Below, one piece after another: positions 36,535 through 46,709 of a DNA stretch of 64,000 bases (the stretch's first letter is position 1; every line of letters begins with the position of its first letter). The stretch comes from Bradyrhizobium diazoefficiens (GTDB lineage Bacteria; Pseudomonadota; Alphaproteobacteria; Rhizobiales; Xanthobacteraceae). A program made the translations under genes and the position numbers. The DNA lies in the NCBI RefSeq assembly GCF_016616425.1, contig NZ_CP067101.1, positions 2,666,001 through 2,730,000 of the forward strand, in the 5' to 3' direction. Below the pieces are notes generated by a model. It was not told where the DNA came from. It did no database searches and saw nothing but the letters and a program-made list of their open reading frames with translations.

Positions 36535-37215
36535 TCAGTAGGAAGAATTGATACCGCCGCCCTGGAGCGCGAGGCGCGAATTGTAGGGCGAGTCGCCGTG
36601 CTTCGGCTCGAGCACCACGACGATGGTGCCGACCTTGACCCGGTTATAAAGGTCGATCGCGTCCTCGTTGGTGAGGCGGATGCAGCCCGACGAAATCGAG
36701 GCACCGATATATTCCGGCTGGTTGGTGCCGTGGATACGGAACAGCGTGTCCTTGCCGCCGGAATAGAGGTACATCGCGCGGGAGCCCATCGGATTGTCCG
36801 GTCCGGGCGGGACATAGGTCGGAACGCCCAGACGCGAGATCTCGCCCGGGGTCGGATGCCAGGCCGGCCATTCGGTCATGCTGCCGACTTTGGCGATGCC
36901 CGACCAAGCCATGGCCTCTTCGCCGACGGTGATGCCGTAACGGATCGCCTTGCCGCCATCCAACACGTAGTAGAGATAGTGATTGTCGGAATCGACCACG
37001 ATCGAGCCCGGCGCTTCCTTGCGGTGATACTCGACGATGGCACGGCGGAACGGCTCCGCGACCGGGGTGTTCTCGTACCGGACTTTGGCGAGCAGTTCCT
37101 TGTCCTTCGGCTTGAAGGCCTTGATGTCGGTCGCCTCGAAATGCGTGGCCTGCATGCAGCCCGACAGCATCAGGCCAGCGACCAAAATCCCAAATTTAAC
37201 TTTCAGCGACGACAT
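36535..37215 (-). CDS. L,D-transpeptidase lipoprotein (YkuD family)
   Basis: A 226-residue envelope enzyme. An LSGC lipobox at residues 17-20 marks a lipoprotein. The YkuD domain (about 70-205) has IVVDSDNHYLYYVLDGG, YGITVGEEAMAW and the catalytic HGTN...SSGCIRL with nucleophile Cys. It cross-links peptidoglycan meso-DAP residues (3-3 links) or attaches proteins to the wall. It faces the extensin-family gene across a shared terminator, so two wall-active proteins lie together. Confidence 0.93.
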   Translation of the reverse strand: MSSLKVKFGILVAGLMLSGCMQATHFEATDIKAFKPKDKELLAKVRYENTPVAEPFRRAIVEYHRKEAPGSIVVDSDNHYLYYVLDGGKAIRYGITVGEEAMAWSGIAKVGSMTEWPAWHPTPGEISRLGVPTYVPPGPDNPMGSRAMYLYSGGKDTLFRIHGTNQPEYIGASISSGCIRLTNEDAIDLYNRVKVGTIVVVLEPKHGDSPYNSRLALQGGGINSSY

Positions 37216-37561
37216 GGTTTGGTTCCAATCAAAACAATACCGTGCGGAAGGCCTGAGCTTGGCGCTCAGGTTCCTCGACTCCGTTAATCCACATTATCGT
37301 TGAAATCTGCCACAATTCCAGCACTGAAGCCCTCTTCCCGCGCTGCGAGAGCCTGGCTGTGGCTTTTCTGCCGCAAATTTTGCGGCGACGTGGAGGTTTT
37401 TGGGCACTCGACGCCGAACTGTCGATTCCGTGCCGCAGTTGAGCCATGGTGTCGCCGCAAATGCGAACACCCCATAATGCGGTTGTCATCGTGAATTTGC
37501 CAGAATCGCGCTAAGGGGCGCTTAGGACGGTCATTCTGTCGCAGGTTCTCTGGAGTTGTTC
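37216..37561. other. 346-base gap with no supported gene
   Basis: Control region between two genes read outward (transpeptidase and CorA-like transporter). AT content is above local average near 37280-37310. Open frames here have no ribosome site or protein-like composition. I see no hairpin or conserved motif. Confidence 0.6.
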
Positions 37562-38539
37562 ATGTTTTCAGTGTTTGTTCCCTCCGAGTCCTCCCTCAAG
37601 AAAGCTGTCATCGAGGATCTCGCGGCGGTGCCGATGAACGCCGTCTGGATCGACCTCGTCAATCCGAGCGCGGCCGAGGACAAGGCGGTGGAGCGGCTCG
37701 CGGGGATTGCCATCCCGACCAGGGAAGACATGCAGGAGATCGAGATCTCCAGCCGCCTCTATATGGAGAACGGCGCGCGCTACATGACAGCGACGTTGAT
37801 GTGCCACTCCGATACCGACATGCCCCGGACGACGGCGGTGACCTTCATCCTCGGCGATCACCGTCTGGTGACGGTGCGATACGACCTGCCGAAGCCGTTC
37901 GCCCTGGTCGAGGCCAAGCTTGCCCGCTCCTGCACCCCTTCCATCACCGGCGAGATGGTGCTGATGGAGCTGCTCGACGCCGTGATCGACCGCTGCGCCG
38001 ACATTCTGGAGCGTTGCGGCACCGAGATCGATCAGGTCTCGCACGACATCTTCGAGCCCGAGAGCGAGCGCCACGGGCAGGCAAAGAGATATTCCCAGAT
38101 TCTGATCTCGATCGGCCGCAAGGGCGATCTGACCTCAAAGGTCCGCGAGAGCCTGGTGTCGATCGGCCGCGTCGTCACGTTCCTTTCCGCGGTGGTGGAG
38201 GGCGTCAAATGGTCGAAGGACATGCGCGAGCAGCTCAAGACCATGCAGCGTGACGTCGCCTCGCTGACCGACCATGCCTCCTACCTCTCCAGCAAGATCA
38301 CCTTCGTGCTCGACGCCATGCTCGGCGTCGTCAATCTCGAGCAGAACAACATCATCAAGCTGTTCTCGGTCATGGCCGTCGTGCTGATGCCGCCGACGCT
38401 GATCGCCTCGATCTACGGCATGAACTTCAAGGTCATGCCGGAGCTCGAATGGGTGCACGGCTATCCGATGGCGCTGGTGATGATGCTGATCGCCGCGATC
38501 GTCCCGTACTGGATCTTCAAGTGGAAGAAGTGGCTGTAA
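37562..38539 (+). CDS. CorA-family Mg2+/Co2+ transporter
   Basis: A 325-residue channel. The N-terminal two-thirds is the cytoplasmic alpha/beta and long-helix funnel. The end holds two membrane helices (IIKLFSVMAVVLMPPTLIAS and MALVMMLIAAIVPYWIF) with the signature YGMNF between them. The tail is basic (KWKKWL), as expected for a CorA pentamer. GGAG lies about 8 bases before the ATG. Takes up Mg2+, possibly Co2+ or Ni2+. Monocistronic. Confidence 0.95.
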   Translation: MFSVFVPSESSLKKAVIEDLAAVPMNAVWIDLVNPSAAEDKAVERLAGIAIPTREDMQEIEISSRLYMENGARYMTATLMCHSDTDMPRTTAVTFILGDHRLVTVRYDLPKPFALVEAKLARSCTPSITGEMVLMELLDAVIDRCADILERCGTEIDQVSHDIFEPESERHGQAKRYSQILISIGRKGDLTSKVRESLVSIGRVVTFLSAVVEGVKWSKDMREQLKTMQRDVASLTDHASYLSSKITFVLDAMLGVVNLEQNNIIKLFSVMAVVLMPPTLIASIYGMNFKVMPELEWVHGYPMALVMMLIAAIVPYWIFKWKKWL

Positions 38540-38723
38540 TGCTACCGAGACCTTACACCGGTCGCAGAGACACGGTGGTTGGTGTCGCAGAATAGAGCGG
38601 GATTGCGGCCGCGCGGTGATGCGTGCCTGCCGCCCCAATTCCTCCGGTAAAATTTGAGCGGTGGGCTGAACGTTTGCGCGAAACTTGTCTGCGATAAGCA
38701 GTGCATAGCCGCGAGGAACAACC

Positions 38724-38942
38724 ATGGTTGAAAAACACATAACGTCGCCCCGCAACGTCATCGTTCTGGCGAACTATCGTCAGGCGATGACGAGCGGCAA
38801 GGCGTCGTCGATGTCGGCACGCATGTGCCGGCACTGTGGTGCTCCGCTGCTCGACGGTGAGAACGACGACGACTGCTCGACCGCGTTCGGCTCGGCCGCT
38901 CCGCGGCCGCGCGACAGGTCACGTCGGATTCGAATCGATTGA
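38724..38942 (+). CDS. Small Cys-containing (zinc-ribbon-like) protein
   Basis: A 72-residue cytosolic protein with GAGGAAC before the ATG. The middle has CRHCGAPLLDGENDDDC, a CxxC plus a third Cys, suggesting half a zinc ribbon. The N-terminus (VEKHITSPRNVIVLANYRQ) is strand-like. C-terminus is Arg-rich. No family recognised; plausible small regulator or metal-binding protein. Confidence 0.55.
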   Translation: MVEKHITSPRNVIVLANYRQAMTSGKASSMSARMCRHCGAPLLDGENDDDCSTAFGSAAPRPRDRSRRIRID

Positions 38943-38957
38943 GGAACGGAAGGTGAG

Positions 38958-38995
38958 GGCGATCCAGGTCTTGCGGCGGCGTTGTCTGGATCGCC
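38958..38995. terminator. Perfect 10-bp inverted repeat after a small gene
   Basis: GGCGATCCAG / CTGGATCGCC with an 18-base loop, 15 bases after the zinc-ribbon-like gene. No T-run, so termination is only possible. Confidence 0.35.
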
Positions 38996-39093
38996 TTGCT
39001 TCCCCAAACATCGTTTCCAATTCCGCGATTGCTTCGCTTCCGTCTTTGCTCCTTGAGCTTCGGCGGACAAGTCGCACGCAGTGACGAGGACTC

Positions 39094-39852
39094 CTATACG
39101 TGCTGGCCGCCGTTGATGTGGATCTCGGCGCCGTTGACGTAGGAGCTGGTATCCGTGCACAGCACGTAGATGATCTTGGCGACCTCGTCGGGCGTGCCGA
39201 GCCGGTGCATCGGGATCTGTTGTTCGACGATCTTTTCGGTGCCGGGCGACAGGATCGAGGTGTCGATCTCGCCCGGCGCGATCGCGTTGACGCGGATGCC
39301 GATGCGGCCGAAGTCGGAGGCCATCTCGCGCGTCAGCGAAGCCAATGCGGCCTTAGAGGTCGCATATGCGGCCCCCGCGAAGGGGTGGACGCGCGAACCC
39401 GCGATCGAGGTGACGTTGACGACCGAGCCCTTGGCCGCCTTCAATTCCTCGATCAGCCCGCGCGCCATCATGATTGGCGCGAAGAAGTTGACGTGGAAGA
39501 CGTGCGTCCAGGTGTCGAGATCGGTCTCGATCGAGCCGAGCCGAGAGCCACCTGGCCCCTTCGGCGAGATCGCGGCGTTGTTGACCAGCGCATGCAGCGT
39601 GCCGCCTTCGAGCCGGCGGCGGATCTCGGAGATCGCGCGCGCGGTGTCCAGGGGATCGCCGAGGTCGACCTGGATGTGGTCTTCGGGTCCCGCGTCCCAC
39701 GGGCAGTCCTCCGGGAAGGGATGCCGCGAGCAGGTGATGACCCGCCAGCCCGCCGAGGAGAAGCGGATCACGGTGGCATGGCCGATGCCGCGGCTGGCTC
39801 CGGTCAGGAGCAGCGTGCGGCGCGGCGCATTGGACGAATGCGGCATGGACAT
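39094..39852 (-). CDS. Short-chain dehydrogenase/reductase
   Basis: A 252-residue classical SDR. Cofactor motif TGASRGIGHA near residue 18, NNAA near 91, catalytic Ser in NVTSIAGS and Tyr/Lys in YATSKAA. C-terminal YVNGAEIHINGGQHV is typical. The basic residue in CSRHPF suggests NADP(H) use. Substrate not predictable. Starts 43 bases after pdxH on the same strand, so probably cotranscribed with it. Confidence 0.9.
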   Translation of the reverse strand: MSMPHSSNAPRRTLLLTGASRGIGHATVIRFSSAGWRVITCSRHPFPEDCPWDAGPEDHIQVDLGDPLDTARAISEIRRRLEGGTLHALVNNAAISPKGPGGSRLGSIETDLDTWTHVFHVNFFAPIMMARGLIEELKAAKGSVVNVTSIAGSRVHPFAGAAYATSKAALASLTREMASDFGRIGIRVNAIAPGEIDTSILSPGTEKIVEQQIPMHRLGTPDEVAKIIYVLCTDTSSYVNGAEIHINGGQHV

Positions 39853-39895
39853 CTTTCAGGTCGGCCAAAGCTCGAGACAAGGTTCGGGATGAGGC

Positions 39896-40537
39896 TCAAG
39901 GATACATCCGCGTCTTGGACCACTTCTGGCCGGCCGCGTCACGGCGAAATTCGATGCGGTCGTGCAAGCGGAACGGGCGGTCGTGCCAGAACTCGATGCG
40001 CGAGGGCGTGATGCGCCAGCCGCTCCAGCCTGGCGGCCGCGGCACGTCGCCGATGACGTATCTGGCCGCGACTTTCGCAATGGCTTGTTCGAACGCGAAG
40101 CGGCTCTCGAGCGGCTGCGACTGCTTGCTTGCCCAGGCGCCGATCTGCGCCTGCTTCGGGCGGGTGGCGAAATAGGCGTCGGCCTCGGCGTCTGTCACCG
40201 GCGTCACGTTGCCGCGGATGCGGACCTGACGACGCAGCGACTTCCAGTGAAAAAGTAGCGCTGCCTTAGGATTTGCGGCGAGTTCGCGGCCCTTCTGGCT
40301 CGCAATGTGGCTGTAGAAGACGAAGCCCTCGGCATCGAAGCCTTTCATCAGCACCATGCGCACATCGGGCAGCCCATCGGGGTCGACGGTTGCGAGCGCC
40401 ATGGCGTTCGGATCGTTCGGCTCGCTCTTGATGGCTTCGTTCAGCCAGGTCTCGAACAGCGCAAATGGCTCGTCGGCGGCGGTGAAATCACCGGATGTTA
40501 AGGGTGTCTGGTGTTTCATCGAGGTCGTGTCGGTCAT
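39896..40537 (-). CDS. pdxH: Pyridoxamine/pyridoxine 5'-phosphate oxidase
   Basis: A 213-residue FMN flavoprotein oxidising PNP or PMP to PLP, the last step of vitamin B6 synthesis and salvage. Family features: [65 protein letters not shown], and a C-terminal [20 protein letters not shown] then RMYP. Full length. Divergent from a surface-antigen-like lipoprotein gene. Confidence 0.96.
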   Translation of the reverse strand: MTDTTSMKHQTPLTSGDFTAADEPFALFETWLNEAIKSEPNDPNAMALATVDPDGLPDVRMVLMKGFDAEGFVFYSHIASQKGRELAANPKAALLFHWKSLRRQVRIRGNVTPVTDAEADAYFATRPKQAQIGAWASKQSQPLESRFAFEQAIAKVAARYVIGDVPRPPGWSGWRITPSRIEFWHDRPFRLHDRIEFRRDAAGQKWSKTRMYP

Positions 40538-40629
40538 GTCCGGAGTCCGAGTTGCGTCCCGCGGCCCAAAGCGCGCTGTTGTCTGCTACTGCCCTATATA
40601 GGGCATGGGCACGCGTTGGCCTATCGGGG

Positions 40630-41058
40630 ATGCGGCCGTCGGGCATCGCCATGACGATGATTCTGATCGGCCTCGGCGCTGGCGGCTGCAGCCTGCCCCG
40701 CACTGACACCAGTGCCTACGCCAAGGCCGACGACAGCGATCTCACCGGCTCGATTGCACGGCCGGCGAAGGACACCCCGCCGACCGAGACCGATCTCGCC
40801 TTCGCTCGCAACACCGCCTCCGACGTCCTCAGCAAGGGCGACAAGGATGCCAGCCAGCATTGGGAGAATCCGGAGACCGGGGCGCGTGGCTCGGTGACGC
40901 CGATCGCGCAGTCCTATGCCGCCGAGGACGGCCGCAAATGCCGCGATTTCCTGGCGAGCTACGTCAACGGCAGCACCGAAAGCTGGCTCCAGGGCGCTGG
41001 CTGCCAAAGCAGTCGTGGCCGTTGGGAGATTCATACGCTAAAGCCGTGGCGGAAGTGA
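40630..41058 (+). CDS. Lipoprotein with RT0821/Lpp0805-type surface antigen domain
   Basis: A 142-residue protein. A lipobox (GLGAGGC) follows a short hydrophobic leader (AMTMILIGLGAGG). The C-terminal half matches surface-antigen-type domains: HWENPETGARGSVTPIAQSY, DGRKCRDFLASYVN, CQSSRGRWEIHTLKPW. Such domains occur in rickettsial 17-kDa-like antigens and rhizobial outer-membrane lipoproteins. ATG at 40630 puts the lipobox at about residue 18. Confidence 0.75.
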   Translation: MRPSGIAMTMILIGLGAGGCSLPRTDTSAYAKADDSDLTGSIARPAKDTPPTETDLAFARNTASDVLSKGDKDASQHWENPETGARGSVTPIAQSYAAEDGRKCRDFLASYVNGSTESWLQGAGCQSSRGRWEIHTLKPWRK

Positions 41059-41107
41059 GCATGATCCGGGAAGGTGGGAGCCGGTTTTCCGACAAGATCA
41101 TGCTCCA
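41059..41107. repeat. Degenerate copy of the AGCATGATC hairpin repeat
   Basis: GAGCATGATCC...GATCATGCTC forms a 10-bp stem around a GGGAAGGTGGGAGCCGG core. It is the second hairpin of the element at 22432, diverged and lacking the first hairpin. Confidence 0.7.
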
Positions 41108-41223
41108 AACGTAGACATTCGGCCGGCAAGCCTAGTTGCAAAAATGCCACTCTCTCCCCACATGGATTACGGGTGGGCGGGGAGCCCTTTGAACAATTCG
41201 ATTCCTTGAAGGAGACGTGACGG

Positions 41224-42183
41224 ATGCGCGACCCCTATGAGGTCTTGGGGGTGCCGCGGAGCGCTAGCGCTGCCGCGATCAAGAGCGCCTATCGCAAGCT
41301 TGCCAAGAAGCATCATCCCGACAGCAACAAGAACGACCCGAAGGCCGCCGAGCGCTTTGCCGAACTCAACTCCGCGAACGAGATCCTCGGCGACGAGGAC
41401 AAGCGCAAGCAGTTCGACCGCGGCGAGATCGACGCCGAGGGCAAGCCGCGCTTCCAGGGTTTTCCGGGGGGCGGCGGGCCGCGCGGCCGTGCCGGCCCCG
41501 GCGGGTTCGAAAGCTATACGTTCCGTTCCGGCGGCGGCCCTGGCCAGGGCGGCGGCGCATTCGAGGATATCCTCAACAGCATGTTCGGCGGCGGGATGCG
41601 CGGCGCCCGGCCCGGGGCCGGTGGCGCCCAGTTCGAATTCGACACCGGTGGCATCGGGCTCGATCTCGATGTGAATGTTGCCATGTCCGTCTCGCTGGAA
41701 GAGGCGGTCAAGGGAGGCGAGAAGCGCGTCCGGCTGCCGACGGGCAAGGAGCTCAACGTCAAGATTCCGGCTGGTGTCACCGAGGGCCAGCAGATCCGGC
41801 TCCGGGGGCAAGGCGAGTCCGCGCAGGGCCATCCGCCCGGCGATCTCCTGATCACCATCAACATCGCGCCGCACGCCTACTTCAAGGTCGAGGGCGCCGA
41901 CTTGCGGATCGACCTGCCGGTGACGCTCTACGAGGCTGTGCTCGGCGGCAAGGTCCGCGTGCCCACTCTCGGCAATGCCGTGGAGCTTTCGGTCCCGAAA
42001 AACACCTCCAGCGGCCGAACCTTCCGCCTCAAGGGCAAGGGCTTGCCGAAAGCTGGCGGAACCGGGGATCTCTTCGTCACCATCAGGATTATGCTACCGG
42101 ACGGGAACGACGCCGAGCTTGAGGCATTGATGGAGAAGTGGCGGGACCAACACCCCTACAATCCACGTAGCGGACTCGGCTAG
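41224..42183 (+). CDS. DnaJ/CbpA-like J-domain co-chaperone
   Basis: A 319-residue protein. J-domain (2-66) with HPD in KKHHPDSNK, then a Gly/Phe-rich linker (about 75-135) and the two-part DnaJ C-terminal substrate domain (about 140-300) with [19 protein letters not shown] and [19 protein letters not shown]. The Cys-rich zinc finger of true DnaJ is absent, which defines the CbpA/class II type. Works with an Hsp70 encoded elsewhere. AAGGAGA lies 10 bases before the ATG. Confidence 0.92.
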   Translation: MRDPYEVLGVPRSASAAAIKSAYRKLAKKHHPDSNKNDPKAAERFAELNSANEILGDEDKRKQFDRGEIDAEGKPRFQGFPGGGGPRGRAGPGGFESYTFRSGGGPGQGGGAFEDILNSMFGGGMRGARPGAGGAQFEFDTGGIGLDLDVNVAMSVSLEEAVKGGEKRVRLPTGKELNVKIPAGVTEGQQIRLRGQGESAQGHPPGDLLITINIAPHAYFKVEGADLRIDLPVTLYEAVLGGKVRVPTLGNAVELSVPKNTSSGRTFRLKGKGLPKAGGTGDLFVTIRIMLPDGNDAELEALMEKWRDQHPYNPRSGLG

Positions 42184-42504
42184 GGCGCTATCCGAGGCCA
42201 TCTCGACGATCGGAGTATTCTCTTCCCGAAGGGATGATGCTCAACATGCGCCTGAGGCGCGGCTCGCGCTTCGACGCTGACGTTTGAGACGTGTCGGCTG
42301 TCCGGCGGGGCAGCCGATAAAAGGTGCGGCCTCGAAAGGGGGACCAGCGCGGTACCAAAAACCCCAATCGAGGCCGCCCGCGTCGATCGGCGGATCGAAC
42401 GCTGCTCATTTTCGCGTGATCATCCGGTGCGATAATGAGACGCGCCGATGTCTTGATTCCAAATTTTCAATGACGGAATCTGGGCAGTGCGCTCAAGCGG
42501 TTGT
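42184..42504. other. 321-base gap with two-hairpin structured element
   Basis: No gene supported. From 42293 to 42377 two stems follow each other: GTCGGCTGTCC / GGGGCAGCCGAT with a short loop, then GCGGCCTCGA / TCGAGGCCGC with inner GGGG/CCCC pairing. It lies between convergent genes (dnaJ-like and anti-sigma) so could be a bidirectional terminator, or a small structured RNA. Confidence 0.5.
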
Positions 42505-43275
42505 TTAGGTACCGTTTTTCTCGGCCTGATCGTAGACCGCCTGCGCCACCTTGGTCAGCCGGTCGCGATCGCCGCCGCCGCTGACGACGTAGCCGACGCC
42601 CCGCTCGACCCAGAACAGTGCGCCGTCCTTGTCCGCCCTGGTGTAGCGCATCTGGGTCGCACCGTTCTCGGTCTTGGCGGTATAGATCGTGTACCGCTCG
42701 CCCGAGGCGCCCTCATACATCAGGAACGACGCCGGACCGTTCGGTCCGGGCAAAAGCCGGCCGCCGACGAGTTTCAGCCCGCTGCTCTCCAGATTCGGCG
42801 CGAACACGGTCCAGCCGCAGCGCCGGGTCAGCCAGGCCTGGAGGTGGTCGCGCTCGTTGCCGCCGACCTCGACGGGGTGGCGGACCTCGACGACATAGAG
42901 GCGGTGGGCGTCGAGCGCGTCCTCCGTAAAGCTCTGGAAAGCCGAGGGTGCGCTGGCGGCGCCATGCGCGATCCAGCCGGCGGTGCCACCGGCGACGAAG
43001 GCAACCAGCACAGCCGCAGCGGCACCATAGAGCCATTGCCGCGGGCGACGTTCCAGCCGCTCGAGCTCCAGCCGCGCCGGCACCGGCTCCTGGGCGATGG
43101 CGTCGTAGCGGGCGTGCAGCATCTCTGCCATGGCACGCCAGGACTGCACGCGCTCGGCCTCTTCGGGATGGGCGGCAAGCCAGGCCTCGACGTCGGCGCG
43201 GCGCTCGGCCGGCAGCTCGCCGTCGACATAGGCGTGCAGTTCGTCCTCGGTCACTGGGATCTTGCGGTCGTTCAT
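42505..43275 (-). CDS. Transmembrane anti-sigma factor
   Basis: A 256-residue protein. The N-terminal cytoplasmic region (1-78; TEDELHAYVDGELPAERRAD) matches anti-sigma domains, here without the HxxxCxxC zinc motif. One membrane helix (about 81-103) is followed by a periplasmic domain of about 150 residues rich in strands (RYTIYTAKTENGATQMRYTR, LFWVERGVGYVVSG). It follows the sigma-factor gene by about 105 bases in the same direction, so it is very likely its membrane-anchored inhibitor. The signal is unknown. Confidence 0.85.
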   Translation of the reverse strand: MNDRKIPVTEDELHAYVDGELPAERRADVEAWLAAHPEEAERVQSWRAMAEMLHARYDAIAQEPVPARLELERLERRPRQWLYGAAAAVLVAFVAGGTAGWIAHGAASAPSAFQSFTEDALDAHRLYVVEVRHPVEVGGNERDHLQAWLTRRCGWTVFAPNLESSGLKLVGGRLLPGPNGPASFLMYEGASGERYTIYTAKTENGATQMRYTRADKDGALFWVERGVGYVVSGGGDRDRLTKVAQAVYDQAEKNGT

Positions 43276-43381
43276 ATTGATCGTCTCTGGCTCTGTGGCC
43301 CAAATTGTCTTTTGTGGCTCAACTTCGCGCAGCTCGTCGGCATGCTGCGGGCGGACGATACGCGATGCATCGACGCCGCCA

Positions 43382-43870
43382 TCATTTCACCCGCCTGAGC
43401 GTCGGGCGCTCGCCTTGCAGCGAGGCCCTCACGTGGGCGCGGGCACGGGCCAGGCGCGACATCACGGTGCCGATCGGCACGCCCTGGATGTCGGCAACCT
43501 CGCGGTAGCTCATGCCTTCCAGCATGACGAGGAGCAGCACCGAGCGTTGCTCTTCGACGAGGGTCGCCAGCGCCCTCTCGATGTCGCGCCCTTCGGCTTC
43601 GGTACCGCTGGCATCCGGGTTTTTCTCCGTCAGCTGCATGAACTGTGGACGCCTTGCCAGCGAGCGCCGCCGGTTCTTGTTGAGGTTGGTCAGGATCGTG
43701 TAGAGCCAGCTCCTGACGTCGCCCCCGAGAAACAAGCGCTCCGAACGCAGTGCCCGCACCAGCGTGTCCTGCACCAGATCGTCGGCCGCATCCGCGTCGC
43801 GCGTGAGCGCGCGCGCGTAGCGGCGCAACGCCGGGATCATGGCTTCCACGCTCTGGCGAAACGCACTCAT
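43382..43870 (-). CDS. ECF-type sigma-70 factor
   Basis: A 162-residue sigma factor. Region 2 holds YARALTRDADAADDLVQDTL and WLYTILTNLNKNRRR. Region 4 holds LATLVEEQRSVLLLVMLEGM and the HTH YREVADIQGVPIGTVMSRLA. Pairing with a one-helix anti-sigma gene shows it is not EcfG itself, whose inhibitor NepR is soluble. Upstream is GGAAT-N16-TGTT, a weak candidate for autoregulation. Target genes unknown. Confidence 0.92.
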   Translation of the reverse strand: MSAFRQSVEAMIPALRRYARALTRDADAADDLVQDTLVRALRSERLFLGGDVRSWLYTILTNLNKNRRRSLARRPQFMQLTEKNPDASGTEAEGRDIERALATLVEEQRSVLLLVMLEGMSYREVADIQGVPIGTVMSRLARARAHVRASLQGERPTLRRVK

Positions 43871-44042
43871 TGCGGTCTTGGCATCCTGGTGTCGGGCGCG
43901 AGCGCCTCAACGATCATAACACCCGAATGGAACGGCTATTCCGGCGCTCGAAACAGCGTTAACGCGGCTTATTAGGGCTGTACCGCGAAGGAGGGCTGGT
44001 GTACCTCCAGACCTCACCAAGAGTTCGACGGGACGTTCAACA

Positions 44043-44858
<816 letters not shown>

Positions 44859-44870
44859 TTCTCACTTCGA

Positions 44871-45470
44871 ATGCCCGTGCCTACGATCTACTTCATTCGC
44901 CACGGCGAGACCGAGTGGAACGCGCTCGGACGGCTCCAGGGCACCCAGGACATTGCGCTGAATGCACGGGGTCGCGGGCAGGCCGTGCACGCCGCAGCCG
45001 TGCTGGCGGATCTTTTCAGGCGGGAGGGCAAGGACCCAGCGGCGCTGCCTTACGTATCGAGCCCGCTCGGCCGTGCGCGGCAGACCATGGAACTCGCGCG
45101 CGGCCGGCTCGAATTGCCGCCTTCCGACTATTCGCTCGACGATCGCCTGCGCGAGATCGGCTACGGCACCTGGGAGGGATTGACGCTGGCCGAAAGCGAG
45201 GCTTCCGATCCCGATGTCTACACGAGACGCCTCGCCGACAAATGGACGGTCGCGCCCGCGGGCGGCGAGACCTACGCGGCGGTGCAATTGCGCATGCTGG
45301 ACTGGTACGAGTCGCTTCTGGTCGATACCGTTGCGGTCGCCCATGGCGGGACCTGCCGGGCCCTGATGGTCGCCCTCGGCATCGAGACTCCCGCCAGCGC
45401 CGCAGAACTGTATATCCAGCAGGGCGCCGTCTACGTGTTTCGCGACAGGCGGCTGGAGAAGCATAGTTAG
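44871..45470 (+). CDS. Histidine phosphatase (phosphoglycerate mutase-like)
   Basis: A 199-residue protein with phospho-His motif [10 protein letters not shown] at residues 8-17 and second catalytic His in [12 protein letters not shown] (about 157-168). [12 protein letters not shown] holds the phosphate-pocket Arg. It belongs to the cofactor-independent branch of phosphoglycerate mutase-like phosphatases; the substrate cannot be inferred. Second gene of the fabI transcript. Confidence 0.9.
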   Translation: MPVPTIYFIRHGETEWNALGRLQGTQDIALNARGRGQAVHAAAVLADLFRREGKDPAALPYVSSPLGRARQTMELARGRLELPPSDYSLDDRLREIGYGTWEGLTLAESEASDPDVYTRRLADKWTVAPAGGETYAAVQLRMLDWYESLLVDTVAVAHGGTCRALMVALGIETPASAAELYIQQGAVYVFRDRRLEKHS

Positions 45471-45558
45471 CCCGGTTGCCGCTGTCCGGGACCGCTCCGG
45501 GTTTGACCCCCGGCCCCCCGCGCGTTACCACACGCCGGAACCGAGCCAGCGAGCAGCG

Positions 45559-46647
45559 ATGTCCTTCAACACTTTCGGCCACATGTTCCGCGTCACCACC
45601 TTCGGCGAGAGCCATGGGGTGGCGATCGGCTGCGTGGTCGACGGCTGCCCGCCCATGATCCCGCTCACCGATGCGGAGATCCAGCAAGACCTCGACCGCC
45701 GCCGGCCGGGCCAATCGCGCTTCACCACCCAGCGTCAGGAGCCGGACCAGGTCAAGATCCTGTCCGGCGTGACGGCGCATCCGGAGACCGGCGTGCAGGT
45801 GACGACGGGCACGCCGATCGGGCTCCTGATCGAGAACACCGACCAGCGCTCGAAGGACTATTCCGAGATCAAGGACAAGTTTCGTCCGGGTCACGCCGAC
45901 TTCACCTATGAGGCCAAGTACGGCCTGCGCGACTATCGCGGCGGCGGCCGCTCCTCGGCGCGCGAGACCGCAACGCGCGTTGCCGCCGGTGCCATCGCGC
46001 GAAAGGTGCTGCCCGACGTCAGGGTGCGCGGTGCGCTGGTGCAGATGGGGCCGCACAAGATCGACCGCGCGAAGTGGGACTGGGACGAGATCGCCAATAA
46101 TCCGTTCTTCTGCCCGGACAAGGACAAGGCCGCGTTCTTCGAAACCTATCTCGACGGCATCCGCAAGAGCGGCTCCTCGATCGGCGCGGTGATCGAGATC
46201 GTCGCCGAAGGCGTGCCGGCCGGACTTGGCGCGCCGATCTACGCCAAGCTCGACTCTGATCTGGCGGGTGCGATGATGACCATCAATGCCGTGAAAGGCG
46301 TCGAGATCGGCGCCGGCTTTGGCGCGGCCGAGCTCACCGGCGAGGAGAACGCCGACGAGATGCGCACCGGCAACGACGGCACGCGCTTCCTGTCCAACCA
46401 TGCCGGCGGCGTGCTGGGCGGCATCTCCACGGGGCAGCCGGTCGTGGTGCGTTTCGCCGTCAAGCCAACGTCATCGATCCTGCAGCCGCGCCTGACGGTC
46501 GATCGCAGCGGCGCCGACACCGAGATCATGACAAAAGGCCGCCACGACCCCTGCGTCGGAATCCGCGCCGTCCCTGTCGGCGAAGCCATGATGGCCTGCG
46601 TCCTGGCCGATCACTTCCTGCGCGACCGCGGGCAGGTGGGACGTTGA
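45559..46647 (+). CDS. aroC: Chorismate synthase
   Basis: A 362-residue enzyme turning EPSP into chorismate with reduced FMN. Signatures: [20 protein letters not shown] at the N-terminus, [35 protein letters not shown] and [19 protein letters not shown]. Full length and intact. 88 bases after the phosphatase gene, so it may share the fabI transcript. Confidence 0.97.
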   Translation: MSFNTFGHMFRVTTFGESHGVAIGCVVDGCPPMIPLTDAEIQQDLDRRRPGQSRFTTQRQEPDQVKILSGVTAHPETGVQVTTGTPIGLLIENTDQRSKDYSEIKDKFRPGHADFTYEAKYGLRDYRGGGRSSARETATRVAAGAIARKVLPDVRVRGALVQMGPHKIDRAKWDWDEIANNPFFCPDKDKAAFFETYLDGIRKSGSSIGAVIEIVAEGVPAGLGAPIYAKLDSDLAGAMMTINAVKGVEIGAGFGAAELTGEENADEMRTGNDGTRFLSNHAGGVLGGISTGQPVVVRFAVKPTSSILQPRLTVDRSGADTEIMTKGRHDPCVGIRAVPVGEAMMACVLADHFLRDRGQVGR

Positions 46648-46709
46648 TGCCGCGGTACTAGCTCACCGCGCAGCTTGACGATCCCACAACTTCGTCCGCA
46701 AATGCGGCC

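Noticed and set aside
37229..37489. 86-residue leftward open frame between transpeptidase and corA
   Set aside because: No ribosome site, Arg/Ser/Gln-rich composition like a shadow frame, and it fills a double promoter region.
42188..42409. 73-residue leftward open frame after the dnaJ-like gene
   Set aside because: Overlaps the two-hairpin element, very Arg-rich, no ribosome site.
43880..43960. Autoregulatory ECF promoter GGAAT-N16-TGTT before the ECF sigma gene
   Set aside because: Two mismatches from common ECF boxes and no second copy before the anti-sigma gene; kept only as a remark.
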